Shown: positions 1 to 8,636, counted from the first letter of the stretch. The stretch: DNA of 64,000 nucleotides from Streptomyces sp. NBC_01717 (GCF_036248255.1 NZ_CP109178.1:5952001-6016000), one strand, 5' to 3'. Notes: generated by a model from the sequence alone, not told the origin. Program-made: numbers and translations.

Positions 1-113
1 GGCGGGTCGTACGCCGTCCCCGCCATCACCGTGTGCACCCCCCACCACGACAGCGTGACCGCAGCGCCGGTGGCGAGCGACCACGCGAGTGCGTGTACGA
101 GTCCTCGTTGCAT
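1..113 (-). CDS. Membrane or exported protein, N-terminal fragment
   Basis: A reading frame starts with ATG at 113 on the minus strand and runs off the left edge of the window without a stop. The 37 visible residues begin MQRGLVHALAWSLATGAAV and continue through a tryptophan-rich hydrophobic stretch (LSWWGVHTVMAG), which reads as a signal anchor or first membrane segment. A plausible ribosome site (AGGA) lies 9 bases upstream. It is divergent from the response regulator gene starting at 203, so the 89 bases between them should hold both promoters. I do not recognise a function; small membrane proteins of this look are common next to Streptomyces two-component genes. Confidence 0.6.
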   Translation of the reverse strand, partial: MQRGLVHALAWSLATGAAVTLSWWGVHTVMAGTAYDP

Positions 114-202
114 CCGGCACATCCTGCACCACAGGGGTCCCTGCTGTCCCCATACCCCCACGGACAGGACCGCGGGCCGGTCAATGGCGTACGGTGCCGC
201 CC

Positions 203-922
203 ATGCCAAGTGTGCTCGTGGTCGAGGACGACCAGTTCGTACGTTCCGCCCTCATCCGGCACCTGACCGACGCCTCCCATACGGTACGGAGTGTCGGCAC
301 GGCGCTGGAAGCGCTGCGCGAAGTCGCACACTTCCGATTCGATGTGGTCATCCTCGATCTCGGGCTGCCCGACCTCGACGGATCCGAGGCGCTGAAGATG
401 CTCCGCGGCATCACCGACGTACCCGTGATCATCGCGACCGCGCGGGACGACGAGAGCGAGATCGTCCGGCTGCTGAACGACGGCGCCGACGACTACCTGA
501 TCAAGCCGTTCTCGGTGGAACACCTGTCGGCGCGGATGGCCGCCGTACTGCGCCGTTCGCGCGCCGCCGGGGGTGAGGCGCCGCCGCCGAGTGTCATCCA
601 GGTCGGCGGACTCTCCATCGATCCGCTGCGCCGCCAGGCAGAACTGGACGGCACCGCGCTCGACCTCACCCGCCGCGAGTTCGACCTGCTGACCTTTCTC
701 GCCGGGCGTCCCGGGGTCGTCGTCCCGCGCAAGGAACTCCTGGCCGAGGTCTGGCAGCAGTCGTACGGCGACGACCAGACCATCGACGTCCATCTCTCCT
801 GGCTGCGACGGAAGCTGGGGGAGACGGCGGCCAGGCCGCGCTATCTGCACACCCTGCGCGGCGTCGGAGTGAAACTCCAGCCGCCCGCGGTGCAACGACC
901 CGACCCGGAGCGGCCCGTATGA
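203..922 (+). CDS. OmpR-family response regulator
   Basis: 239-residue DNA-binding response regulator. Residues 1-110 form a receiver domain with the acidic pair at 9-10 (VVEDD), the phosphoacceptor Asp52 in VVILDLGLPD and the conserved Lys101 (LIKPF). Residues about 130-228 form an OmpR/PhoB winged helix (LTRREFDLLTFLA, then IDVHLSWLRRKLG). ATG at 203 is chosen because the receiver strand begins immediately after it; an upstream in-frame ATG at 89 would add residues with no domain match. Its stop overlaps the kinase start (ATGA, 919-922), so the two are translationally coupled. The signal is unknown. The nearby chitinase is a possible target, but this is the winged-helix class, not the NarL class of ChiR. 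Confidence 0.9.
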   Translation: MPSVLVVEDDQFVRSALIRHLTDASHTVRSVGTALEALREVAHFRFDVVILDLGLPDLDGSEALKMLRGITDVPVIIATARDDESEIVRLLNDGADDYLIKPFSVEHLSARMAAVLRRSRAAGGEAPPPSVIQVGGLSIDPLRRQAELDGTALDLTRREFDLLTFLAGRPGVVVPRKELLAEVWQQSYGDDQTIDVHLSWLRRKLGETAARPRYLHTLRGVGVKLQPPAVQRPDPERPV

Positions 923-2337
923 GATGGGCCCTGGTCAAGGTCTGCCTGGCCGTCACCGCGATGGTCGTCATCGCCTTCGCCGTACCGCTCGGCCTCGTCA
1001 TCAAGGAGATGGCCCGCGACCGGGCCTTCTCCGACGCCGAGCGGCAGGCCGCCACGATCGGCCCGACCCTGTCCATCACCACCGACCGCGCCGAACTGGA
1101 GACGGCCGTCCTCACCACCGAGCCGGGCGGCGAGGGCCGGATGGCCGTCCACGTCCCCGCCTCCGAGGAGTCGGACAGCCGGCCGGTGGAGATCGGCACC
1201 CGGCGCGCCACCCGCAAGGACGTGGAGACCGTACGCACCTCGGGGCGCGCCTCGATCAGCGAGGTCACCGGCGGTTCCGCACTGCTCCAGCCGACCGCGC
1301 TGGGATCCGGGGGCATCGCCGTCGTCGAGGTGTTCGTACCCGAGGGCGAGGAGTCCAACGGGGTCGCCACCGCCTGGCTGATGCTGGCGGGCGTCGGCAT
1401 CGCGCTGATCGTCGGCTCGGTCGCGGTCGCCGACCGGCTCGGCGTACGGATGGTGAAGCCCGCCCAGCGGCTCGCGGGCGCCGCCCACGACCTGGGGGAG
1501 GGCCGGCTGGGGACCAGGGTCCGCGAGGAGGGGCCGACGGAACTGCGGTCCGCCGCCGTCGCGTTCAACTCCATGGCCGACCAGGTCGTCCAGCTCCTCG
1601 CCAACGAACGGGAACTGGCCGCCGACCTCTCGCACCGGCTGCGCACCCCGCTCACCGTCCTGCGCCTCAACGCCGCCTCGCTCGGCGAGGGCCCGGCCGC
1701 CGAGCAGACCCGGACCGCCGTCGAGCAGCTGGAGCACGAGGTCGACACGATCATCCGCACCGCCCGCGAACAGCGCCCGCAGACCCAGGGACTGAACAGT
1801 GGGCCCGGGGCCGGCTGCGATGCCTCCGAGGTGATTCGCGAGCGGATGGACTTCTGGTCGGCGCTCGCCGAGGACGAGGGGCGCGAGGTGCGCCTCGCGG
1901 GAGTGGACCGTACGGTACGCATCCCTGTCGCCCGGCCCGAACTCGTCGCCGCACTCGATGCGTTGCTCGGCAACGTCTTCCGGCACACCCCGGAGGGCAC
2001 CGCCTTCGCCGTCGACGTGCACCACAGCGGCGAAGCCGTGATCGTGCTGGTCTCGGACGCGGGCGGCGGCATAGCGGACCCCAAGGCGGCGCTGGCGCGC
2101 GGCGGAAGCGGTGGGGGAGGTGCGCGGGCCTCGGTGGGCTCGACCGGGCTCGGGCTCGACATCGTCCGCCGCGTCGCGGAGTCCACCGGTGGCGATGTGC
2201 GGATCGGACGGTCGGTGCTCGGCGGCACGGAGGTCCGCATCTGGATCTGGCTCGACGGGCGTGGGCCCGGGCAGGGCGGCCGCCGCCGGCGGGTGGGCCG
2301 GCAGCGCCGCCGCCTCCGGTCCGCGGTCCGGTCTTAG
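919..2337 (+). CDS. Sensor histidine kinase
   Basis: 472-residue membrane sensor kinase paired with the preceding regulator. A first membrane helix lies at about 9-28 and a second at about 150-172, leaving an extracytoplasmic sensor loop of some 120 residues. A HAMP-like linker follows, then the HisKA box LSHRLRTPLTVLRLNA with phosphoacceptor His239, an N box (LLGNVFRHTPEG) and G boxes (DAGGGI, STGLGLDIV). The extreme C terminus (about 440-472) is arginine-rich and low in complexity, as in many Streptomyces kinases. The ligand cannot be predicted from the loop. Confidence 0.9.
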   Translation: MRWALVKVCLAVTAMVVIAFAVPLGLVIKEMARDRAFSDAERQAATIGPTLSITTDRAELETAVLTTEPGGEGRMAVHVPASEESDSRPVEIGTRRATRKDVETVRTSGRASISEVTGGSALLQPTALGSGGIAVVEVFVPEGEESNGVATAWLMLAGVGIALIVGSVAVADRLGVRMVKPAQRLAGAAHDLGEGRLGTRVREEGPTELRSAAVAFNSMADQVVQLLANERELAADLSHRLRTPLTVLRLNAASLGEGPAAEQTRTAVEQLEHEVDTIIRTAREQRPQTQGLNSGPGAGCDASEVIRERMDFWSALAEDEGREVRLAGVDRTVRIPVARPELVAALDALLGNVFRHTPEGTAFAVDVHHSGEAVIVLVSDAGGGIADPKAALARGGSGGGGARASVGSTGLGLDIVRRVAESTGGDVRIGRSVLGGTEVRIWIWLDGRGPGQGGRRRRVGRQRRRLRSAVRS

Positions 2338-2565
2338 ACCGACCGGCAAATGGAGGGCGGCGTCGCGGGGCTGGGCACGCACTCCCCCAACGCCTTATGG
2401 GCCAGGGGGGACCCCCTCCCGCGTTGTCGTCAGTCTTCCCCAAGCTCTCGGCTTCGCTCGAGCAGGGGAGACCCCATTCGCGCTCCGCGTTGACTCCCTC
2501 CTCCGCCTTGCAGCTGCACGCACCCGGCCCCGCTCCTTCTTCCACCCCCATTTGCCGGTTGGTCT
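2336..2565. repeat. 18-bp inverted repeat bracketing the kinase-chitinase gap
   Basis: The arm at 2336-2353 (AGACCGACCGGCAAATGG) is the reverse complement of 2548-2565 (CCATTTGCCGGTTGGTCT) with one mismatch. The left arm overlaps the last two bases of the kinase stop codon. A direct copy of the core TTTGCCGGTT also lies at 2631-2640, close to the expected chitinase promoter. Three spaced copies of one core suggest either a regulator binding site or the ends of a small non-coding insert; the sequence cannot separate these. Confidence 0.55.
2436..2475. repeat. Streptomyces intergenic hairpin repeat
   Basis: The stretch has an imperfect hairpin: CCCC near 2438-2441 can pair with GGGG at 2464-2468, with GCTC/GAGC inside. 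I recognise this wording (CCCCAAGCTCTCGGCTTCGC) as a sequence that recurs in intergenic positions of many Streptomyces genomes. It lies downstream of the two-component operon and may help end its transcript. There is one copy in this window. Confidence 0.5.
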
Positions 2566-2571
2566 TAACCA
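2560..2571. promoter_or_regulatory. Candidate DasR operator (dre) upstream of chitinase
   Basis: TGGTCTTAACCA matches the DasR core TGGTCTAGACCA at 10 of 12 positions and keeps the dyad. It sits 127 bases before the chitinase start. DasR, the GlcNAc-responsive GntR repressor, is known to control Streptomyces chitinase genes, so site and gene agree. No reporter or binding evidence is available here. Confidence 0.55.
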
Positions 2572-2698
2572 GCACCGATGCGTCCCTTAAGCGAACCCTA
2601 AGAACATCAACTCGTGCCCGGTACAGCCTATTTGCCGGTTTCGGGGCCGCTAGCGTGCTCCCGCACCCACACCCCCGTACGACAGAGGCAGGCACGCA

Positions 2699-4180
2699 AT
2701 GGGCACCAGTACGCACCGGCGCACGGCGAGCACCAGGACCAAGGCGATCGGCGCCGTTGTCGCCGCGGCAGTGATCGGCTCCGCGGTCTTCGCCCTCACG
2801 GGCACGGCACAGGCCGCCTCGGTAGGCGCCGCGTACACCAGGACCAGCGGCTGGACGGGCGGCTACACCGGGCAGTACGTCGTCACCAACGACACCGACA
2901 AGGTGCAGACCGACTGGACACTCGAATTCGACCTGCCCGCGGGCACGAGGATCAGCTCCCTCTGGAACGGCGAACACACCGTCAGCGGCAACCACATCAC
3001 CGTGAAGCCCGCCGGCTGGAACAAGGAGCTGGCGCGCGGCAAGTCGGCCACTGTCGGCTTCGTCACCACCTCGGACGGCACGGCGGCGGACCCGACCGGC
3101 TGCCTGATCAACAACGCCAAGTGCTCCGTCGACACGGGAGCGACTCCGGAGCCCAGCGGACGCCCGACCGGGACCTCGACCCCGACTCCCACGGCCACCC
3201 CCACGGCCAAGCCCTCGCAGACCGCCACAGCGACCCCCACGCCCACCCCCACACCCACCGCGACCGAGGGCGGCGGCGGTACGGCGGGCGGCGCCGGCTT
3301 CGCCCCGTACGTCGACACCTCCCTCTACCCGGCGTACGACCTGGTCGACACCGTGACCAAGACCGGGGTGAAGGAGTTCAACCTCGCCTTCATCACCTCC
3401 GGCGGCAGTTGCGCCCCGCTCTGGGGCGGCGTCACCGCCCTCGGCGACGACCACGTCGCTTCCCAGATCGGCGCGCTGCGCGCCAAGGGGGGCGACGTCC
3501 GGGTCTCCTTCGGCGGCGCGGCAGGCTCCGAACTGGCGCTCAACTGCACCTCCGCCGCCGACCTCGCCGGCGCGTACGGCAAGGTCATAGACACGTACAA
3601 GCTCACCAAGGTCGACTTCGACATCGAAGGCGGCGCGCTGCCCGACACGGCGGCCAACTCCCGTCGCGCCCAGGCGATCGCGCAGCTCCAGAAGTCCCAC
3701 CCGGACCTCGATGTGTCCTTCACCCTGCCGGTCATGCCCGAGGGCCTCACCCAGCCGGGCGTGGACCTGATCGCCGACGCGAAGAAGAACGGCGTCAAGG
3801 TCGGCGCGGTCAACATCATGGCGATGGACTACGGCGCCTCGTACAGCGGTGACATGGGCTCGTACGCGATCCAGGCGGCGACCGCGACGCAGGCCCAGAT
3901 CAAGGGCGTGCTCGGGCTGTCGGACGCGGCGGCGTGGAAGGCCGTGGCGGTCACCCCGATGATCGGTGTGAACGACGTCAGCACCGAGATCTTCAAGGTC
4001 GAGGACGCCACGCAGCTGGTGAAGTTCGCCCAGGAGAAGGGGCTGGGCCGGCTGGCCATGTGGTCGGGCACGCGGGACAAGGCGTGCGCGGGCGGGGCGA
4101 AGCCGTCGGCGGATGCGTCGTGCAGCTCGATCGTGCAGGAGCCGCTCGCCTTCACGAAGGCGTTCGGCGCGTACAAGTAG
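2699..4180 (+). CDS. Secreted chitinase, CBM2 plus GH18
   Basis: 493-residue exported endochitinase. A long Sec signal peptide ends near residue 40 (TAQAA). Residues about 41-143 form a family 2 carbohydrate-binding module with two cysteines (135 and 142) and surface tryptophans for crystalline chitin or cellulose. A Thr-Pro linker (148-190) joins it to a GH18 barrel. The catalytic motif is KVDFDIEGG, with acid Glu310 and supporting Asp306 and Asp308. The domain order resembles Streptomyces ChiA/ChiB-type enzymes. A clean ATG follows GGCAGGCACGCA. The upstream gap holds a candidate DasR site; a strong hairpin follows the stop. Confidence 0.93.
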   Translation: MGTSTHRRTASTRTKAIGAVVAAAVIGSAVFALTGTAQAASVGAAYTRTSGWTGGYTGQYVVTNDTDKVQTDWTLEFDLPAGTRISSLWNGEHTVSGNHITVKPAGWNKELARGKSATVGFVTTSDGTAADPTGCLINNAKCSVDTGATPEPSGRPTGTSTPTPTATPTAKPSQTATATPTPTPTPTATEGGGGTAGGAGFAPYVDTSLYPAYDLVDTVTKTGVKEFNLAFITSGGSCAPLWGGVTALGDDHVASQIGALRAKGGDVRVSFGGAAGSELALNCTSAADLAGAYGKVIDTYKLTKVDFDIEGGALPDTAANSRRAQAIAQLQKSHPDLDVSFTLPVMPEGLTQPGVDLIADAKKNGVKVGAVNIMAMDYGASYSGDMGSYAIQAATATQAQIKGVLGLSDAAAWKAVAVTPMIGVNDVSTEIFKVEDATQLVKFAQEKGLGRLAMWSGTRDKACAGGAKPSADASCSSIVQEPLAFTKAFGAYK

Positions 4181-4211
4181 CTCTCTCCACCCGCAGACCG
4201 CCACCCCCTGC

Positions 4212-4258
4212 GCGCACCCCGGCCGGCCCCACACCCCCCACATCCGGCCGGGGTGCGC
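4212..4258 (+). terminator. Rho-independent-type terminator after chitinase
   Basis: A perfect 15-bp stem (GCGCACCCCGGCCGG at 4212-4226 with its complement at 4244-4258) encloses a 17-base loop and is followed by CCCTTTCTT. It lies 31 bases after the chitinase stop. Confidence 0.85.
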
Positions 4259-4802
4259 CCCCTTTCTTCGGCGAACCGTTCCGTCCTCGGTCGCCGGGCG
4301 GGGCTGATCGGCCGGCCCGTCCGGCGATCGCGGACCACGCGTGGCCGCAGTCCGCGCCGTGGTGGCGGGCGACGCGGAGTCGGCCGGCCGGGCCCCCGGA
4401 CCGAACCGGAGACCACGCTGAGCCGGCTGCGCACGGCCTGAGCCCACTTCGGCGACCGGTGGGCCCCAGCGCGCCGCTTCGCCTCGGCCGCACGGTTCGG
4501 AGGGAGAACGCGGATGCGGCCCAACATGCCCCCTGGCTCCGCACCCTGTTCACCTTCCGGTGGGCGGACGAGCAAAATCCGGCCGTGGTGGAACCGGCCC
4601 GATGGCGCACGCCAAAACAGCGCGCCTGGTCTGCTTCCGCCGGATCCCTGCATCTTGTCCCGCCCCAGCACCTCGCCGGCCTGGGTGTATTCATGAGCGC
4701 GCGCTGTCCAGGGGTGGCGCCCGAACGCTTAGGCAAGGCTTCGACCGGACACGGTCGCGTGACTTGCAGGACACACTCGGGCAACGGAACCGTCTTCAAC
4801 TC
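4259..4802. other. Gene-free spacer upstream of cebE
   Basis: No reading frame here has Streptomyces-like third-position bias together with a ribosome site or a recognisable protein. Open frames exist on both strands but look like chance consequences of high G+C. The base composition falls towards 4740-4800, as the cebE promoter is approached. I see no repeat, RNA gene or mobile element in it. Confidence 0.5.
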
Positions 4803-4808
4803 TTGACA
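4803..4808 (+). promoter_or_regulatory. Candidate -35 element of the cebE promoter
   Basis: A perfect TTGACA lies 40 bases before the CebR operator. The matching -10 is not clear; the best in reach is CAACCT at 4828-4833 with a 19-base spacer. The position just upstream of an exact CebR operator supports a promoter whose transcription CebR blocks. Confidence 0.4.
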
Positions 4809-4847
4809 CCCACCCCCTTGAGGCAGCAACCTTCCGGCATCGGCGCA

Positions 4848-4861
4848 TGGGAGCGCTCCCA
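4848..4861. promoter_or_regulatory. CebR operator upstream of cebE
   Basis: TGGGAGCGCTCCCA is an exact match to the 14-bp palindrome bound by the cellobiose-sensing LacI-type repressor CebR in Streptomyces. It lies 134 bases before the cebE start, downstream of the candidate -35 at 4803, where bound repressor would block initiation. Confidence 0.93.
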
Positions 4862-4994
4862 CATCGCACGGGAAATTCTCGTGCGGACGGCACTGCCCGT
4901 GTCTTCCCCCCTGCACCATCTGGCACTTGCAGTCACCTGCGCGTATGGCGCGCAGTCAGAACGCCAGTCCCACCCTGGAACAAGGAGTAGTGGA

Positions 4995-6323
4995 ATGCGT
5001 ATCACCCGCACCGTCGCCGGCCGGCGTCGCAGAGCCGCGCTGGTGGCCACCACGGGCCTGACGGCCACCGCCCTGTTGCTGACCGGATGCAGTGACTCGG
5101 ACTCATCGGACGCCGGCGGGAGCTCCGACGCCAACGGGAAGATCACGTTGACCGTCGCCGACTTCGGGCAGTTCGGTTACAAGGAAGCCGGTCTCTTCGC
5201 CAAGTATCACGAGCTCCACCCGAACATCACGGTCAAGGAGGACGTCACCGCCGACGAGAAGGTCTACTACCCCAAGCTGCTCCAGCAGCTGAACTCGGGC
5301 AGCGGGCTGGCGGATGTCCAGGGCCTCGAGGTCGGCCGGATCAAGGAGCTCGTCGACACCAAGGCGGACCAGTTCGCCGACCTCAGCAAGGTGATCAACG
5401 TCGGCGACTGGGTGTCCTGGAAGGAGAAGCAGGCCACCACGCCCGACGGAAAGGTGATCGGCGCCGGTACCGACATCGGACCGATGTCGCTCTGCTACAA
5501 CACCGACCTCTTCAAGAAGGCCGGTCTGCCGACCGACCGCGAGGAGGTCGCCGCGAAGGTCGCCGGGGGCTGGGAGGACTACCTCAAGCTCGGTGAGGAG
5601 TACAAGAAGAACGCCCCCAAGGGCACCTTCTTCATGGACTCCGCCAGTGCGATGTACAACGCCGTGGTGAGCTCCAACCCGAAGCAGTACTACGACGAGA
5701 GCGGCAAGCCGATCTACAAGGAGAGCCCCAGCGTCAAGCAGGGCTGGGACCTGGCGGCCGAGGCCGCCGACAAGAAGCTGAGCCAGGGCCTCGCCCAGTT
5801 CAGCCCCCCGTGGAATGCCGCACTGCGCAAGAGCACCATGGCCACCGTGGTCTGCCCCGCGTGGATGGCCGGTCAGATCTCGGTCAACGCCGGTGACGCC
5901 AACAAGGGCAAGTGGAACATCACCACCGCGCCCGGGACGACCGCCGCCAACTGGGGTGGCTCGTTCCTCGGCGTGCCCAAGTCGGGCAAGAACGTCGACG
6001 AGGCCACCAAGCTCGTCAAGTGGCTGACCGCCCCCGAGCAGCAGGCCGCCGTCTTCAAGGCGATCGGCAGCTTCCCGTCCAACAAGCTCGCGTACGACCT
6101 GCCGGACGTGAAGACCGCGAAGCTGCCGTACTTCAACGACGCCCCGATCGGTGAGATCTACGCCGGCGAGGCCAAGTCGATCCCCGAGACCGTTCTCGGC
6201 CCGAAGGACGGCGTCATCAAGGACACCATCTCCACCCAGATCAACAACATGGAGCAGCGCGGCACCAGCCCGGACGACGCCTGGAAGGCCGCGACCACCG
6301 CGATCGACAAGGCGATCGGCTGA
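4995..6323 (+). CDS. cebE: Cellobiose/cellotriose-binding lipoprotein
   Basis: 442-residue extracellular solute-binding protein family 1 component of the CebEFG ABC importer. A basic N terminus is followed by a hydrophobic stretch and the lipobox LLLTGC, so the mature protein is anchored by the diacylated Cys and faces outward. The mature part has the SBP_bac_1 organisation, including aromatic residues in NWGGSFLGVPKSG typical of sugar binding. ATG at 4995 follows GGAG at 4985-4988 and is placed correctly for the signal; upstream in-frame starts would precede it with non-signal sequence. No ATPase gene is nearby, as expected for importers sharing MsiK. An exact CebR operator lies upstream. 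Confidence 0.92.
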   Translation: MRITRTVAGRRRRAALVATTGLTATALLLTGCSDSDSSDAGGSSDANGKITLTVADFGQFGYKEAGLFAKYHELHPNITVKEDVTADEKVYYPKLLQQLNSGSGLADVQGLEVGRIKELVDTKADQFADLSKVINVGDWVSWKEKQATTPDGKVIGAGTDIGPMSLCYNTDLFKKAGLPTDREEVAAKVAGGWEDYLKLGEEYKKNAPKGTFFMDSASAMYNAVVSSNPKQYYDESGKPIYKESPSVKQGWDLAAEAADKKLSQGLAQFSPPWNAALRKSTMATVVCPAWMAGQISVNAGDANKGKWNITTAPGTTAANWGGSFLGVPKSGKNVDEATKLVKWLTAPEQQAAVFKAIGSFPSNKLAYDLPDVKTAKLPYFNDAPIGEIYAGEAKSIPETVLGPKDGVIKDTISTQINNMEQRGTSPDDAWKAATTAIDKAIG

Positions 6324-6418
6324 CGGTCGCAGCAGCGGGCGGCCCCCGGCCGCCCGCACCTGCGTGTCCCCACCCGCGGGGCACCGGGGCCGCGCACAGC
6401 CTGTCTCCCGAGGGGCGT

Positions 6419-6456
6419 GCACGGGGCGGCCGGGTATCTCCCCGGCCGCCCCGTGC
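6419..6456 (+). terminator. Intercistronic hairpin between cebE and cebF
   Basis: A perfect 16-bp stem (6419-6434 with 6441-6456) has a 6-base loop TATCTC. It lacks a T run. Position after a binding-protein gene fits partial termination or 3' end protection that lets the binding protein outnumber the permeases. Confidence 0.75.
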
Positions 6457-6532
6457 GAGCCCACCGCACGCGCCTTCGGCCCATCCAGCCCCGTACCCGG
6501 GTAACCAGCAATCCAGGGAAGGACTCCCGCCC

Positions 6533-7531
6533 GTGGCCACCTCGACTCCCACCCGGGATGCATACGCCCCGCCACCCCGCGGTTCCCAGCAGACACCGGC
6601 GAACGCTCGTCGACAGACGTGGCGGAGCCGGATCTGGCGGTTCGACGACAAGGCATCGCCGTACGCCTACATAGCCCCGTTCTTCCTCGTCTTCGGTGCT
6701 TTCGGGCTCTATCCGCTGGTCTACACCGGCTGGATCGCCCTGCACCGGGTGGAGATGACCGGGCTGAACCAGATGGAATGGGTCGGCTGGGACAACTTCG
6801 ACAAGATCCTGCACGACTCGGAGTTCTGGACGGCCGTCAGCAACACCTTCCTGATCGGCGTCATGTCGACGGTTCCGCAGCTGCTCGTCGCACTGGGCCT
6901 GGCCCATCTGCTGAACTACAAGCTCCGCGCCAGCACCTTCTGGCGGACGGTCGTCCTCACCCCGTACGCCACCTCGGTGGCCTCCGCCGCCCTCGTCTTC
7001 GCCCTGGTCTTCCGGGCCGACGGCGGTCTGCTGAACTGGGCGCTGCACTTCGTCGGCCTCGGTGACACCAACTGGGTCAACGGGCACTGGACGTCCAAGA
7101 TCGCCATCTCGGTCATCGTGATCTGGCGCTGGACCGGCTACAACACCCTGATCTACCTGGCCGCGATGCAGGCGGTACCGACCGATCTGTACGAGGCGGC
7201 CTCGCTCGACGGAGCCTCGCGCTGGCAGCAGTTCCGCAAGGTGACCATTCCCTCGCTGCGGCCCACGATCCTCTTCACGATCGTCATCTCGACCATCGGT
7301 TCCATGCAGCTGTTCGGCGAGCCCCTGCTGCTGGAGGGCGGCACCCTCGGTGCGACCGGAGGCAACGAGAATCAGTACGAGACCCTCAGCGTCTACCTCT
7401 ACAACTACGGCTGGAACCTGGGGCATCTCGGTCCGGCCGCCGCAGTGGCCTGGGCGATGCTCGCCCTCCTGCTGATCATCGCCGCGGTCAACTGGCTCAT
7501 CGGCCGCTTCGTACGCAAGTCCGCGGTCTGA
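6533..7531 (+). CDS. cebF: Cellobiose ABC importer permease 1
   Basis: 332-residue inner-membrane permease of the MalF type. The start is GTG at 6533, after AAGGA. A basic cytoplasmic N terminus of about 45 residues precedes the first helix (YIAPFFLVFGAFGLYP). Six helices are evident. The EAA loop that contacts the ATPase reads YEAASLDGASRWQQF followed by KVTIPSLRP. It lies 15 bases before cebG and forms a heterodimer with it; energy presumably comes from the shared ATPase MsiK encoded elsewhere. Confidence 0.9.
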   Translation: MATSTPTRDAYAPPPRGSQQTPANARRQTWRSRIWRFDDKASPYAYIAPFFLVFGAFGLYPLVYTGWIALHRVEMTGLNQMEWVGWDNFDKILHDSEFWTAVSNTFLIGVMSTVPQLLVALGLAHLLNYKLRASTFWRTVVLTPYATSVASAALVFALVFRADGGLLNWALHFVGLGDTNWVNGHWTSKIAISVIVIWRWTGYNTLIYLAAMQAVPTDLYEAASLDGASRWQQFRKVTIPSLRPTILFTIVISTIGSMQLFGEPLLLEGGTLGATGGNENQYETLSVYLYNYGWNLGHLGPAAAVAWAMLALLLIIAAVNWLIGRFVRKSAV

Positions 7532-7546
7532 CCGGGAGCGATATCC

Positions 7547-8467
7547 ATGACCATGACCAGCCCCACCAAAGTCCCGGAGCTCGGCCTCCCGGCACGTTCC
7601 GCAGACCGCCTTCCGAAGCGCCCGAGCCGCTTCAAGCCCGGCGCCGGCAAGCAGCTGCAGGGCGGTCCGTTCGCCTACATCGCGCTGGCCGTCGTCGGTA
7701 TCGGCTCGCTGCTGCCGCTGTACTGGACCCTGGTGGCCGCGTCCCACACCCAGGACGAAGTGCTGGCCTCCACTCCGCCGTTCCTGCCGGGCGGCCGGCT
7801 GCTGCACAACCTCGACGCCGCCTGGAGCCAGGCCAATCTGGGCAAGGCGATCGTCAACAGCATCATCGTCTCCAGCTGCATCACGGCGGCGACGCTCTTC
7901 TTCTGCACCCTGGCCGGATACGCCTTCGCCAAGATGCGGTTCCGGGGCCGCGGCGCGCTGATGACCGGAGTCATCGCCACCCTGACCATCCCGCCGCAGC
8001 TCAGCGTCGTCCCGCTGTTCATGATGATGTCCGACATCGGCTGGGGCGGGAACCTCGAGTCGGTGATCTTCCCGACGCTGGTCAGCGCGTTCGGCGTGTT
8101 CTTCATGCGCCAGTACCTGAGCGAGGCGCTTCCGTACGAGCTGATCGAGGCCGCCAAGATCGACGGCGCGAACAACTTCCGCATCGTGCGGAGCCTGGTG
8201 CTCCCGGTGGCCCGCCCGGCGATGATGGTGCTCGGGATGCTCACCTTCGTACAGGCGTGGAACGACTTCTTCTGGCCCTATCTGGCCCTTAACCAGCAGA
8301 ACCCGACGCTCCAGGTGGCCCTCGGCCAGCTGAGCGCCTCCTACACGCCCGACCAGAGCATCGTCATGGCCGGTGCGCTGATCAGTACGCTGCCGCTGCT
8401 CGTGGTGTTCGTGATCTTCGGCAAGCAGATCGTCGGAGGGATCATGTCCGGCGCCGTCAAGGGCTGA
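7547..8467 (+). CDS. cebG: Cellobiose ABC importer permease 2
   Basis: 306-residue MalG-type permease. After a polar N terminus of about 40 residues it has six membrane helices, starting with [17 protein letters not shown]. The EAA loop is [15 protein letters not shown] followed by SLVLPVARP. The gene is tightly coupled to cebF (15-base gap) and is followed by a 14-bp hairpin and then bglC. Role by context: translocation pore with CebF for cellobiose and cellotriose. Confidence 0.9.
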   Translation: MTMTSPTKVPELGLPARSADRLPKRPSRFKPGAGKQLQGGPFAYIALAVVGIGSLLPLYWTLVAASHTQDEVLASTPPFLPGGRLLHNLDAAWSQANLGKAIVNSIIVSSCITAATLFFCTLAGYAFAKMRFRGRGALMTGVIATLTIPPQLSVVPLFMMMSDIGWGGNLESVIFPTLVSAFGVFFMRQYLSEALPYELIEAAKIDGANNFRIVRSLVLPVARPAMMVLGMLTFVQAWNDFFWPYLALNQQNPTLQVALGQLSASYTPDQSIVMAGALISTLPLLVVFVIFGKQIVGGIMSGAVKG

Positions 8468-8528
8468 CCGGACGGCACCCGGTCCGCCGGGTGATGCGCC
8501 GTCACCCGCCGCCCTCCGTCCCGGACGT

Positions 8529-8564
8529 CCCGTACGGCCTGCCCCAGACCGCAGGCCGTACGGG
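8529..8564 (+). terminator. Hairpin between cebG and bglC
   Basis: A perfect 14-bp stem (CCCGTACGGCCTGC at 8529-8542, complement at 8551-8564) encloses 8 bases. It lies 62 bases after the cebG stop. Combined with a separate operator at bglC, it suggests that bglC can be transcribed or controlled separately from cebEFG. Confidence 0.7.
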
Positions 8565-8621
8565 CCCGGAGCCCCACTCCGTACCTTCTCTCCCTCCCCC
8601 TGCCTCTGTTCCGTCCACAAA

Positions 8622-8635
8622 TGGGAGCGCTCCCG
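8622..8635. promoter_or_regulatory. CebR operator overlapping the bglC ribosome site
   Basis: TGGGAGCGCTCCCG matches the CebR palindrome at 13 of 14 positions. It ends one base before the bglC ATG at 8637, and its GGGAG (8623-8627) is the only Shine-Dalgarno-like sequence in place. The operator and the translation start signal are therefore the same bases. Confidence 0.88.
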
Positions 8636-8636
8636 C

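Noticed and set aside
203..2337. Calling the pair ChiR/ChiS because a chitinase follows
   Set aside because: The regulator has a winged-helix OmpR domain, whereas ChiR has a NarL/LuxR-type domain; adjacency alone is not enough.
2336..2565. Insertion sequence bounded by the inverted repeats
   Set aside because: The bracketed DNA is under 200 bases, has no transposase and no clear target-site duplication, so a mobile element is not supported beyond a possible small non-coding insert.
1751..4447. Minus-strand 898-codon open frame across kinase and chitinase
   Set aside because: It crosses two plus-strand genes and a perfect terminator and has no recognisable domain.
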